This document shows, piece by piece, positions 51,170 to 59,677 of a DNA stretch of 64,000 nucleotides (within the stretch, counting starts at the first letter, position 1; every line of letters begins with the position of its first letter). The DNA comes from Streptomyces sp. TP-A0356 (lineage in GTDB: Bacteria > Actinomycetota > Actinomycetes > Streptomycetales > Streptomycetaceae), in assembly GCF_001417775.1 (NCBI RefSeq), contig NZ_BBZJ01000016.1, positions 372,001-436,000 of the forward strand. The letters are read 5' to 3'. The notes below the pieces were generated by a model that saw only the letters and a program-made list of their open reading frames with translations, was not told the origin of the DNA and made no database searches. A program made the translations under genes and the position numbers.

Positions 51170-52045
51170 ATGTCTTGGCTTGAATCCCTCATCCTCGGAC
51201 TCGTCCAGGGGCTGACCGAATTCCTCCCCGTCTCCTCCAGCGCGCACCTGCGGCTGACCGCGGCCTTCGCGGGCTGGGAGGACCCGGGGGCGGCCTTCAC
51301 GGCGATCACCCAGATCGGCACGGAGGCCGCGGTGCTGATCTACTTCCGCAAGGACATCGCGAACATCCTCTCGGCCTGGTTCCGCTCCTTGTTCGACAAG
51401 AACACGCGGCAGCACCACGATGCGCAGACGGGCTGGCTGGTGATCGTCGGCTCCATACCCATCGGCGTGCTCGGCGTGACCCTGAAGGACCAGATCGAGG
51501 GCCCGTTCCGGGATCTGCGGGTCACGGCGACGATGCTGATCGTCATGGGCGTGATCCTCGGCGTCGCGGACCGGCTCGCGGCGCGCGACGAGACGGGCGG
51601 CCGGCACCGGCTGCCGAAGCAGCGCAAGACGCTCCAGGACCTGAACGTCAAGGACGGCCTGGTCTACGGCATCTGCCAGGCGATGGCCCTGATCCCCGGC
51701 GTCTCCCGCTCCGGGGCCACGATCAGCGGCGGCCTGTTCCTCGGCTACCGGCGCGAGGCCGCGGCTCACTACTCGTTCCTGCTCGCCATCCCGGCCGTGC
51801 TGGCCTCCGGCGTGTTCGAACTCAAGGACGCCGCGGCGAGCGGGCAGGTGAGCAGGGGGCCGACGTTGTTCGCGACGGCCATCGCGTTCGTGTCGGGATA
51901 CGCGGTCATCGCGTGGTTCATGAAGTTCATTTCGAGCAAGAGCTTCATGCCGTTCGTCTGGTACCGGGTGACCCTTGGGCTGGCCATCATCGCGCTGGTC
52001 GGTGCGGGTCTGCTCAGTCCGCATGCGGCTGAGTCCGGGGGCTGA
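51170..52045 (+). CDS. uppP: Undecaprenyl-diphosphatase
   Basis: UppP recycles the lipid carrier for cell-wall synthesis by removing a phosphate from undecaprenyl diphosphate, and high levels confer bacitracin resistance. The 291-residue membrane protein carries both signatures: LGLVQGLTEFLPVSSSAHL and LIPGVSRSGATISGGLFLGY. ATG 51170 gives the conserved MSWLESLILG start. It stands alone, with a hairpin in its leader region. Confidence 0.96.
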   Translation: MSWLESLILGLVQGLTEFLPVSSSAHLRLTAAFAGWEDPGAAFTAITQIGTEAAVLIYFRKDIANILSAWFRSLFDKNTRQHHDAQTGWLVIVGSIPIGVLGVTLKDQIEGPFRDLRVTATMLIVMGVILGVADRLAARDETGGRHRLPKQRKTLQDLNVKDGLVYGICQAMALIPGVSRSGATISGGLFLGYRREAAAHYSFLLAIPAVLASGVFELKDAAASGQVSRGPTLFATAIAFVSGYAVIAWFMKFISSKSFMPFVWYRVTLGLAIIALVGAGLLSPHAAESGG

Positions 52046-52219
52046 GCGGGCGAGAGGGACGCCCCTTGGGGTGAACGGTACGCGGCGGACCCGAGTTGCG
52101 GGAGCGACGAACCCGGCTGTCTCCAACTGCCCTTCACAGGAACGACCGTGACCAACCACATACCGCGCGCGTAGCGGTGCGGTAGCGCAGTGTCAGCCCT
52201 TGCCCCTAGGCTAATCCGC

Positions 52220-52399
52220 ATGTCCCCCGATCCCATGAGCCCTGGTTCCACGCGTTCCGCCGACGACTTAAACGAGCGGATCCGTGCGCTGTGGCTGCGC
52301 GCGGGCGGCTCCCTGTCGGCTCAGGAACGCGCGGAGTACGAGCTGCTGGTCGTGGAGTGGGCGGCTGCGATACGCGGCGAGGTCATCGAGGCGGCCTGA
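52220..52399 (+). CDS. Small hypothetical protein, 59 aa
   Basis: An acidic, helical small protein (NERIRALWLRAGGSLSAQERAEYELLVVEWAAAI). TAGGCT lies about seven bases before ATG 52220 with no ribosome-binding site, suggesting leaderless expression. I recognise it as a short conserved actinobacterial type but know no function. It overlaps the SDR remnant by two bases. Confidence 0.65.
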   Translation: MSPDPMSPGSTRSADDLNERIRALWLRAGGSLSAQERAEYELLVVEWAAAIRGEVIEAA

Positions 52400-52592
52400 G
52401 CACGTCGACCTCCACGGCCCGGCGCAGATCGGCCGGGTCCGTGTCCGTGAGCCTGCCGAGCGGACCCGTCACCCCCGGCGTTGTTCACCAGCCCTGTCAC
52501 CAGGCCTGTCACCGGCCCGAGTTCGTCGGCCGCGGTCTCGAAGGGCGTCAAGGCACCGATGACCGGCCACCGCCCGTTACCACCGTGACCGG
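52398..52592 (-). pseudogene. Short-chain dehydrogenase remnant
   Basis: On the minus strand, PVTVVTGGGRS (the SDR glycine loop, TGGGRGIG consensus) is followed out of frame by FETAADELGPVTGLV and NNAGG (the NNAG motif). VTGPLGRLTDTDPADLRRAV and EVDVL follow in a third frame. About 40 residues between the loop and NNAG are deleted. GPVTGLVTGLVNNAG contains a 12-base tandem duplication. It stops at the 59-aa gene. Decayed, with no paralogue intact here at that length except the FabG genes at 63 kb. Confidence 0.75.
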
Positions 52593-52729
52593 ACGCGTAG
52601 GAGCCCGCTTCGAACAGATCTCGGTCTCTCGCGACGGACGCCGCGCACCTCCCCGTAGAGCAGACGAAGGCTCGACCGTACGCCACGCACCACCGCCCTT
52701 CGTCCGACTCACGAACCCACGAGGTACTT

Positions 52730-54547
52730 GTGGCTCTCCTCTCCGCACTCCGTCCTCACCGCCACCCGCGGTCGCGGGGGCGACTCGCCGTCGGGCTGCT
52801 GGCGCTCGTCGCCGGCAGCCTGCCGAGTGTGTCGGCCGGCGCCGCCACTCCGCCCTCCGGATCGGTCAGCGACACAGCGCCCACGGCCACGTGGAGCGCC
52901 GGTCCCTTCGTCGCCCCGAACGTCTCGGGCACCGCCGGGACGGTGAGCTGCGCGCATCCGCAACTCTGCGACGACTACGCCCTGAAAGTGTCGGTGCCCG
53001 CGGGCTACGACGCCGGTCACAGCCTGCGCATCGACGTCAAGTGGCCCGACTCCGCAGCCGACTTCGACCTGTACGTCCTCGATACGAACGGCCGTCAGGT
53101 GGCCGCCTCGGCCTCCACCAGCGACCCCGAGACCGTGCTGCTTCCGGCGGTGACGGCCTCGTACACCGTGCGCGTGGTGCCGTTCGCTCCGCTCGGCGAC
53201 AGCTTCAGCGGCACCGCGAGCCTGGTGGCCAACCCGGTTGATCCGCCACCGAGTACGGCCGTCCCGCCGACGTACGCGAACTCCTCGGCGCCCGACGGCA
53301 TCGCGGCCGCGCACAAGGCCGGTGAACCCTCGATCGGCGTCGACCGCGCGAGTGGCGCCGCGATGTTCCAGGCGTACACCTCGACCCTCAAGGTCACGTA
53401 CGACAGCGCCGGGACCGCCACCTGGCAGGACAAGAGCGCGAAGGCGGCCAACGGCTGTCCTCAGGGCAGTACCACCAGCCTCGACCCGATCCTGTTCACC
53501 GACCCGGCCACCCACCGCACCTTCGAGTCGCAGCTCGCCGGCAAGACCGCCCTGACCTGCTACACCGACGACGACGGTGAGACGTGGACGCCGACGGGCG
53601 GGTCGGGCATCAACTCCGGCGTGGACCACCAGACCATCGGGGGCGGCCCCTTCGCCCCGGGCGTCCCGGGTGCCGTCACCTCGTACCCCCATGCCGTGTA
53701 CTACTGCTCCCAGGACATCGCCGACGCCTCCTGCGCGATCAGCCGGGACGGCGGTCTGACGTACGGGCCCGCCGTCCCGATGTACTCACTCCTGGACTGC
53801 GGCGGCCTGCACGGGCATGTGAAGGTCGCCCCGGACGGCACGGTGTACGTACCCAACAAGGGCTGCGGCGGCCATCAGGCCGTGGCCGTCTCCGAGGACA
53901 ACGGGCTGACCTGGACCGTCCGCCACAACCCGTCCAGCACCCCCGGTGACTCCGACCCGAGCGTGGGAGTCGGCGCCGGCGGGACCGTCTACATGGGGTA
54001 CCAGAACAGCGATGGAACCGCCCGTATCGCTGTCAGCCACGACAAGGGCAAGACGTGGCTGCACGACCAGAACGTCGGCGCCGCCCTCGGCGTCAAGAAC
54101 ATCGTCTTCCCAGCCGTGACCGCAGGCGACGACAACCGCGCCGCCTTCGCCTTCCTCGGCACCACCACGGGCGGCAACTACCAGGACACGGCGAATTTCA
54201 AGGGTGTCTGGCACCTGTATGTGGCCACCACCTACGACGGCGGCCAGTCCTGGGCCACCGTCGACGCCACCCCCACCGACCCGGTTCAGAAGGGGTCGAT
54301 CTGCACCGGTGGCACCACCTGCGGCAAGGACCGCAACCTCCTGGACTTCAACGACGTCACCACCGACGCCCAGGGCCGCGTCCTCGTCGCCTACGCCGAC
54401 GGATGCACCGGCAGCTGCGCCACCGGCGGCGCGCAGAACTACGACGCGCTGGCCTCCATCGCCCGCCAGTCCTCCGGCAACACGCTGTACGGCGCGTACG
54501 ACGCCGTGGTCGGCGCCAAGCACAACAAGCGCGCAGGAGGCCGGTAG
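52730..54547 (+). CDS. Secreted Asp-box (sialidase-like) propeller protein
   Basis: A 605-residue protein with a signal peptide (about 1-40, ending near AGAAT). A pre-peptidase-like beta-sandwich (about 60-165, VKWPDSAADFDLYVLD) precedes a propeller marked by five Asp boxes: YTDDDGETW, SRDGGLTY, SEDNGLTW, SHDKGKTW and TYDGGQSW. It has several Cys pairs and no clear sialidase Arg triad, so it may be a lectin-like or non-sialidase enzyme. GTG 52730 starts it, with a weak GAGGT upstream. It directly precedes a lipoprotein gene (TAG ATG abut). Confidence 0.85.
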   Translation: MALLSALRPHRHPRSRGRLAVGLLALVAGSLPSVSAGAATPPSGSVSDTAPTATWSAGPFVAPNVSGTAGTVSCAHPQLCDDYALKVSVPAGYDAGHSLRIDVKWPDSAADFDLYVLDTNGRQVAASASTSDPETVLLPAVTASYTVRVVPFAPLGDSFSGTASLVANPVDPPPSTAVPPTYANSSAPDGIAAAHKAGEPSIGVDRASGAAMFQAYTSTLKVTYDSAGTATWQDKSAKAANGCPQGSTTSLDPILFTDPATHRTFESQLAGKTALTCYTDDDGETWTPTGGSGINSGVDHQTIGGGPFAPGVPGAVTSYPHAVYYCSQDIADASCAISRDGGLTYGPAVPMYSLLDCGGLHGHVKVAPDGTVYVPNKGCGGHQAVAVSEDNGLTWTVRHNPSSTPGDSDPSVGVGAGGTVYMGYQNSDGTARIAVSHDKGKTWLHDQNVGAALGVKNIVFPAVTAGDDNRAAFAFLGTTTGGNYQDTANFKGVWHLYVATTYDGGQSWATVDATPTDPVQKGSICTGGTTCGKDRNLLDFNDVTTDAQGRVLVAYADGCTGSCATGGAQNYDALASIARQSSGNTLYGAYDAVVGAKHNKRAGGR

Positions 54548-55051
54548 ATGAGGCCTGTGCTTCCGGGTGCCGTGCTGGCCGGCGCCGTCCTATGCCTGAC
54601 GGCCGTCGCCGGATGCTCGGCGACGGCCCGGCCCGCCGAGCCCCGGGGCGAGACGCCGCAGGCGGCCGGGCGGGCAACAGACGCGTCGGCCGGGAAGAAG
54701 GCCGACGCCACGCCCGGCGGCTGCCCCACCGCCGCCTCACTGCCGCTTCCCAAGGACTTCCCGGCGAACCTGCCGGTGCCCGACGGCGCCGTGGTGATCT
54801 CGGTGGAGCACCGCACCCACGACCGGCTCGTCCTCGGCACGGTCGTACGGGGCGGCTTCAAGGCCACGCTGACCTTCCTGCAACAGCGGCTCCCCAAGGC
54901 CGGGTACGCCCTGAAGCAGGGCGAGGTGGACGAGAACGACGCCGAGTCGAACTTCTCCTCCGGGACCGTCGACGGCCGCTGGACCCTGCGGAAGATGCCC
55001 GGCTGCGAGGGAGGGGTGTACCTGACGTACCTGACGTCCGCCGCCTCCTGA
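54548..55051 (+). CDS. Lipoprotein encoded directly after the propeller gene
   Basis: The 167-residue protein has a signal peptide and lipobox (VAGC, Cys near 23). An Ala/Gly-rich spacer is followed by a small domain (FKATLTFLQQRLPKAGYALKQG ... EGGVYLTYLT). Its ATG begins immediately after the propeller TAG with no gap, so translation is coupled. It may anchor or partner the propeller at the membrane. The domain family is not recognised. Confidence 0.78.
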   Translation: MRPVLPGAVLAGAVLCLTAVAGCSATARPAEPRGETPQAAGRATDASAGKKADATPGGCPTAASLPLPKDFPANLPVPDGAVVISVEHRTHDRLVLGTVVRGGFKATLTFLQQRLPKAGYALKQGEVDENDAESNFSSGTVDGRWTLRKMPGCEGGVYLTYLTSAAS

Positions 55052-55141
55052 GCCACCGGCACGACTCCGGCGTACGAACCCGGGGCCGAAACACCCCGCA
55101 CACCTCTTGGCTCCGCCACCCCCGTCCCCAACACTTGGCCG

Positions 55142-55630
55142 ATGACCCAGCGTGTGGAGCTCGCTACCGTGATGGACCGGCTGGCCGTCGACGGACTCGT
55201 CACCGAGTACGCGGCGGCCGTGGACGACGGCGACTGGCAAGCGTACCGAGGACTGTTCACGGCGGACGGACGGGCCGACTACCGCTCGGCGGGCGGTATC
55301 GAGGGCGATGCCGGGCAGGTAGCCGGATGGCTGGAGCGGACCATGCTGCTGGTTCCGATGCGCCAGCATCTGATCGTCAACCGGCGTGTGACGTTCGGTG
55401 TCCTGGCGCAGGACGTCGGCGACACGGCCCAGGTCCAGGCCGACTACATCAATCCCATGCGGTTCGAGGGACCGGACGAGGGAGTGTCCGGTCCCTCCGC
55501 GCCGTCCGAGCCGGACTTCGTCTGCGGCGGCCGCTACGCGTTCGCGTTCCTGCGCACGGACGGGGGCTGGCGGCTGCGTGAGGTGGTCGTCGAGGAGAAA
55601 TGGCGCCTCACCCGGCATCCGCGCACGTAG
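55142..55630 (+). CDS. SnoaL-like (NTF2-fold) protein
   Basis: The 162 residues form an NTF2-fold domain of the ring-hydroxylating dioxygenase/SnoaL-like type: VDGLVTEYAAAVDDGDWQAYRGLFTADGRADY is the standard opening. Members are isomerases, cyclases, dehydratases or regulators; this one carries no clear catalytic marker. ATG 55142 is the start. It is probably monocistronic. Confidence 0.87.
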   Translation: MTQRVELATVMDRLAVDGLVTEYAAAVDDGDWQAYRGLFTADGRADYRSAGGIEGDAGQVAGWLERTMLLVPMRQHLIVNRRVTFGVLAQDVGDTAQVQADYINPMRFEGPDEGVSGPSAPSEPDFVCGGRYAFAFLRTDGGWRLREVVVEEKWRLTRHPRT

Positions 55631-55734
55631 GCCCGGAGCCACCACGGCGCCGCTCCCCGCGCTCCCCCACGCCCCCTGTCGAAGATCTTCTCCGGCGCGC
55701 ACACTGGAGACATGCAGAGGGAGGAACGCGCCGA

Positions 55735-57309
55735 ATGAGGACGCCCAGCAACTGGCTCACCTCCCGCCGACGGCGCGGTGTCGCCGCCATGCTCGCCGGT
55801 GCGCTGCCGATGGTCGCCTTCCCGGCGCCGTCCCTGTGGTGGTTCGCCTACATGGCGCTGGTCCCCTGGATCCTGCTCGTCCGGTCGGCGCCGACCGGAC
55901 GGCAGGCCGCGTACGACGGCTGGCTCGGCGGGTTCGGCTTCATGACGGCCGTGCACCACTGGCTGATCCCGAACCTGAACGTGTTCACGTTCGTCATAGC
56001 CGCACTGCTCGGCGCGCTGTGGGCGCCGTGGGGGCTGCTGGTACGGCGCTTCCTGGCGGGCGTGCCCTCCCCGGGCCGGATCGGCGCGGCCCTCGTCGTG
56101 CTGCCGTCGGGCTGGCTGCTGGTCGAGCTCGTGCGCTCGTGGCAGGGACTCGGCGGCCCCTGGGGGCTGCTCGGGTCGAGCCAGTGGCAGGTGGAGCCCG
56201 CTCTGCGGCTCGCCTCGGTCGGCGGGGTGTGGCTGCTGAGCTTCCTGGTCGTGGGCGTCAACGTCGCCCTCGCCGTCCTCTTGTCGGTACGCGCGTCACG
56301 CCTGCCCGCCCTGGCCGGACTGGTCGCCACGGCCGCCGCGACGTCGGCGGCCTGGGTGTGGTCGCCGCGCCCCGACCTCGACGGGCAGGTGCGCATAGCG
56401 GTCGTCCAGCCCGGGATCGTGGACGGCACGGCCAGCGGTGCGCAGCGCTTCGAACGCGAGGAGCAGTTGACGCGGCGGCTCGCCGGGCGGGACGTGGACC
56501 TGGTCGTGTGGGGCGAGAGCAGCGTCGGGTTCGACCTCGCGCACCGGCCCGATCTGGCCACCCGGATCGCGGCACTCTCCCGGCAGGTGAAGGCCGACAT
56601 CCTCGTCAACGTCGACGCCCGCCGCTCCGACCGCCGCGGCATCTACAAGAGTTCGGTGCTCGTCGGCCCGAACGGCCCGACCGGAGAGCGCTACGACAAG
56701 ATGCGGCTCGTCCCGTTCGGCGAGTACATACCGGCACGGTCCGTGCTCGGTTGGGCCACCTCGGTCGGCAGGGCAGCCGGCGAGGACCGCAGACGCGGTA
56801 CCGAGCAGGTGGTCATGGACGTCGGGCACGGGCTGCGCGTCGGCCCCATGGTCTGCTTCGAGTCCGCGTTCCCGGACATGAGCCGCCACCTCGCGGACAA
56901 CGGCGCGGAGGTGCTGCTCGCCCAGTCGTCGACGTCGACGTTCCAGGACAGCTGGGCGCCGGAGCAGCACGCCTCGCTGGCCGCGCTGCGCGCCGCGGAG
57001 ACCGGCCGCCCCATGGTGCACGCCACGCTGACCGGCGTCTCCGCCGTCTACGGCCCGAGCGGCGAGCGCGTCGGCTCCTGGCTGGGGACCGGCGCAAGCA
57101 CTTCGGCGGTGTACGACGTCCCCCTCGCCCATGGCATCACTCCGTACGTCCGCTATGGCGACTGGCCTGTGCACACGGCTGTGCTGGTGCTCGCCGGGCT
57201 GTGCGCCGCCGAGGGCGTGCGTGCCCTCAGAGTGCGACGGGGCGCTCCCGCACCGCAGCTACCACGCGCTCGCACAGTTCGTGAGTCGCCAGTGCGTCCC
57301 TGGCGCTGA
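55735..57309 (+). CDS. lnt: Apolipoprotein N-acyltransferase
   Basis: Lnt adds the third acyl chain to lipoproteins in the cytoplasmic membrane. The 524 residues have about seven helices followed by a nitrilase domain (about 220-480) with the catalytic triad in VWGESSVGF (Glu), YDKMRLVPFGEY (Lys) and GPMVCFESAFPD (Cys). GGGAGGA precedes ATG 55735. Streptomyces typically carry two Lnt homologues; which this is cannot be told. Its 3' end overlaps the convergent oxidoreductase by 83 bases. Confidence 0.93.
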   Translation: MRTPSNWLTSRRRRGVAAMLAGALPMVAFPAPSLWWFAYMALVPWILLVRSAPTGRQAAYDGWLGGFGFMTAVHHWLIPNLNVFTFVIAALLGALWAPWGLLVRRFLAGVPSPGRIGAALVVLPSGWLLVELVRSWQGLGGPWGLLGSSQWQVEPALRLASVGGVWLLSFLVVGVNVALAVLLSVRASRLPALAGLVATAAATSAAWVWSPRPDLDGQVRIAVVQPGIVDGTASGAQRFEREEQLTRRLAGRDVDLVVWGESSVGFDLAHRPDLATRIAALSRQVKADILVNVDARRSDRRGIYKSSVLVGPNGPTGERYDKMRLVPFGEYIPARSVLGWATSVGRAAGEDRRRGTEQVVMDVGHGLRVGPMVCFESAFPDMSRHLADNGAEVLLAQSSTSTFQDSWAPEQHASLAALRAAETGRPMVHATLTGVSAVYGPSGERVGSWLGTGASTSAVYDVPLAHGITPYVRYGDWPVHTAVLVLAGLCAAEGVRALRVRRGAPAPQLPRARTVRESPVRPWR

Positions 57310-58138
57310 GTACCTTGCCCGCGCGGACGGCGTCGAGGAAGGCGAGCGCGGCCTGTTCGATGCCGCGCTGGCGGGCCACCGGCACCCAGTCCCCGCGCCG
57401 TCGCACGGTCGGCTGGCCCTTGTGGTCGATGATCTCGGCGAGGTTGCACACCTGCCGCTTGGTGTCCTGCCCGGAGACCTCCAGGATCTCCTCCGCCGAA
57501 CCGCTCAGCCGGTTCATCACGCCGAGCGCGGTGAAGCCGTCGCCGGCCAGCTGGAGCACCACGTGGTGCAGCAGACCGCCCTCGACCCGGGCCCGTATCG
57601 TCACGTCGTCGACCGGCCCCGGCACCAGGAAGCGCAGGGTGTCGGCGACGTGGATGAAGTCGTCGAGGATCATCCTGCGCGGTTCCTCGGGGCGACCGGC
57701 GCGGTTCTTCTGCATCAGGATCAGCTCGCGGGGGTGGTCGGCGCACTGCACGTACCCGGGTGCGTAGCGTCGGTTGAAGCCCACCATGAGGCTCACGTTG
57801 CGCTCCTCCGCGAGCCGCACCAGCCGTTCGGAGTCGGCGAGTTGGTAGGCGAGGGGCTTGTCCACGTACGTCGGTACGCCCGCCTCCAGCAGTCGTGTGA
57901 CGATCTCGGGATGGGCGGCGGTGGGCGCGTGGACGAACGCCGCGTCGAGGTCCTGGGCGAGCAGCGTGTCCAGGTCGGGGTGCCGCTGATCGTGCGGAAG
58001 GTGCAGGCTGTCGCCGACGCGGTGGAGGGTCGCGGGAGTCCGCGTCCGCAGGTGCAGTTCGATCCCCGGCTGCAGCGCGAGCACCGGCAGATAGGCCTTC
58101 TGCGCGATGTCGCCGAGTCCGATGCAGCCGACCTTCAC
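57227..58138 (-). CDS. Gfo/Idh/MocA-family oxidoreductase
   Basis: The 303-residue NAD(P)-dependent dehydrogenase-like protein has a Rossmann start VKVGCIGLGDIAQKAYLP and the motif TYVDKPLAYQLADSERL (variant DKP). VGFNRRYAPGY is the usual catalytic-Lys neighbourhood. GAGACG precedes GTG 58138. It stands alone and overlaps lnt tail to tail. Relation to the operon at 49 kb is only at family level. Confidence 0.9.
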   Translation of the reverse strand: MKVGCIGLGDIAQKAYLPVLALQPGIELHLRTRTPATLHRVGDSLHLPHDQRHPDLDTLLAQDLDAAFVHAPTAAHPEIVTRLLEAGVPTYVDKPLAYQLADSERLVRLAEERNVSLMVGFNRRYAPGYVQCADHPRELILMQKNRAGRPEEPRRMILDDFIHVADTLRFLVPGPVDDVTIRARVEGGLLHHVVLQLAGDGFTALGVMNRLSGSAEEILEVSGQDTKRQVCNLAEIIDHKGQPTVRRRGDWVPVARQRGIEQAALAFLDAVRAGKVLSARDALATHELCERVVAAVRERPVAL

Positions 58139-58383
58139 GGGGACGTCTCCTGGGGGTTGCCGACGGGTGCCTCGTCGGAAGGATACGGCCGCCGCGGGGC
58201 CGCCGGTCGACGAGGTCGCCGAGATCTCGCGAGAGGGGCGCCGTTGCCGGGGACGGGCGAGGCGGCGCTCGCGCACCTGCGTGCGGCGGCCGGCCAGGAC
58301 CGTCCGGCGGATACCGGCCGGGCGACCGCCGCCCGGTGGGAAATGCGTTGTGGCGATGCGGGGATCCGGGGCAGGATGCGGAC

Positions 58384-58896
58384 ATGACAGTCGAGCGCCG
58401 TGAGCCCGCCCTGAACGCCGACGAGCGCGCCATGCTGGAGGGCTGGCTCGACTACCACCGCCAGACACTCGCGTGGAAGTGCGAGGGCCTCACCGACGCC
58501 CAGCTCAGGACCGCCTCGGTGGAACCGTCCGAGCTCTCCCTGATGGGGCTCGTGCGGCACATGACGGAGGTGGAGCGGAACTGGTTCCGCAGGGTCCTCG
58601 TCGGTGACGATCCCGGGCTGATCTACTGCAGCGACGAGGACCCGGACGGCGAGTTCCACCTCACCGAGGCCGACACCTGGGAGGAGGCGTACGCCACCTG
58701 GCAGGCCGAGATCGAGATCGCCCGGCGGCACGCGGCCGACCACGACCTCGACGACCTCTCCAAGGGCCCGAGCCGGTTCACCGACTAGCCCTTCAGCCTG
58801 CGCTGGATCTACACCCACATGATCGAGGAGTACGCGCGCCACAACGGCCACGCCGACCTGATCCGTGAGCGGATCGACGGGGCCACCGGGGACTGA
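58384..58896 (+). pseudogene. DinB/DUF664 paralogue with in-frame TAG
   Basis: ATG 58384 opens MTVERREPALNADERAMLEG, then ELSLMGLVRHMTEVERNWFRRVLVGD. A TAG at 58786-58788 (after SRFTD) interrupts it, but the same frame continues [34 protein letters not shown] to a TGA at 58896. The closing motif is near-identical to the intact paralogue at 28.5 kb ([29 protein letters not shown]). A nonsense mutation removes the C-terminal metal-site helix, so the product would be inactive unless TAG is read through. Confidence 0.88.
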
Positions 58897-59005
58897 CGCA
58901 CTCGGGGCGGCCCGCGGCCCTCCGGCGGAGGCGGGGATCACCCGTGCGGGGCATCCTCCGCCTGTCCGCTCCCCAAAGCGGGCCGGACCCAGCAGAGTTG
59001 CGCGG

Positions 59006-59497
59006 GTGCATCGAACGACGACCACCGCAACGCTCCTGGTCACCGTGGCCGTCTCGGCCCTCACCGGTTGTGTGACCGTCCAGCGACCGACCGCCCCCGG
59101 CCCGCCGCCCGCGCCTTCGACGCCCTCGGCACCGCACCCCGACGGCAGCGCACAGCCCCGTGTCGTCCAGGCCCCGGCACGGGAGGCGCTGGAGATGGTC
59201 CGGCCGTCCACCGGCCCGTCGCCGTCCGCCGACACCTCGCGCCGCACTCCCCGCCAGGCCCCCGCCGCCGCGCCGACGGGTGGCCCGCACCGACCGCCCG
59301 CGGCCCCGCCCCCCGGGTGGGCCCACCCCGAGCCACACCCGAGGCGGGCCCACCCGGGGACGCCCATCCAGGTGCCCCCGGCCGTCGCCGAGGCCTTCCC
59401 GAGGAACGCGGAGGTGTGCGCGCTCGGCCGCAGATACGGAGGGTGGCCCTCGGACAGCCCCGAGGCGGTCATCTGCCGGAGCACCTACGGGCGTTGA
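59006..59497 (+). CDS. Pro-rich small lipoprotein
   Basis: A 163-residue protein with a signal peptide and lipobox (VSALTGC), then a very Pro-rich linker (about 30-125). A short C-terminal motif follows (VAEAFPRNAEVCALGRRYGGWPSDSPEAVICRS) with two Cys. It resembles the short extracellular end of many Streptomyces lipoproteins. GTG 59006 has no strong ribosome-binding site. The dispersed repeat follows 25 bases later. Confidence 0.7.
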   Translation: MHRTTTTATLLVTVAVSALTGCVTVQRPTAPGPPPAPSTPSAPHPDGSAQPRVVQAPAREALEMVRPSTGPSPSADTSRRTPRQAPAAAPTGGPHRPPAAPPPGWAHPEPHPRRAHPGTPIQVPPAVAEAFPRNAEVCALGRRYGGWPSDSPEAVICRSTYGR

Positions 59498-59522
59498 AGC
59501 CCGAAGCCCATTCGGGAGGAAC

Positions 59523-59677
59523 CCTAAGAGCTCCGAACAGAGTGGGCGCCCGGCTCGCGGCCTCCCCTTCTGTTCGGAGCTCTAAGGGGTCCTTGCACTA
59601 TGAGCGCCCGATGAGGTCGCGTGGCGAGGTGCGGTGCCAGACCACGCGACCCGGGCGGGCATAGTGCAAGGACCCCT
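59523..59677. repeat. Dispersed intergenic repeat, copy C (large nested hairpins)
   Basis: CCTAAGAGCTCCGAACAG (59523-59540) pairs with CTGTTCGGAGCTCTAAGG (59570-59587). AAGGGGTCCTTGCACTATG (59584-59602) pairs with CATAGTGCAAGGACCCCT (59660-59677), enclosing CGCCCG/CGGGCG and GGTCGCGTGG/CCACGCGACC stems. Its elements recur at 35.7 and 47.7 kb. The right end overlaps the next gene's stop. It may also terminate transcription for both flanking genes. Confidence 0.8.
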
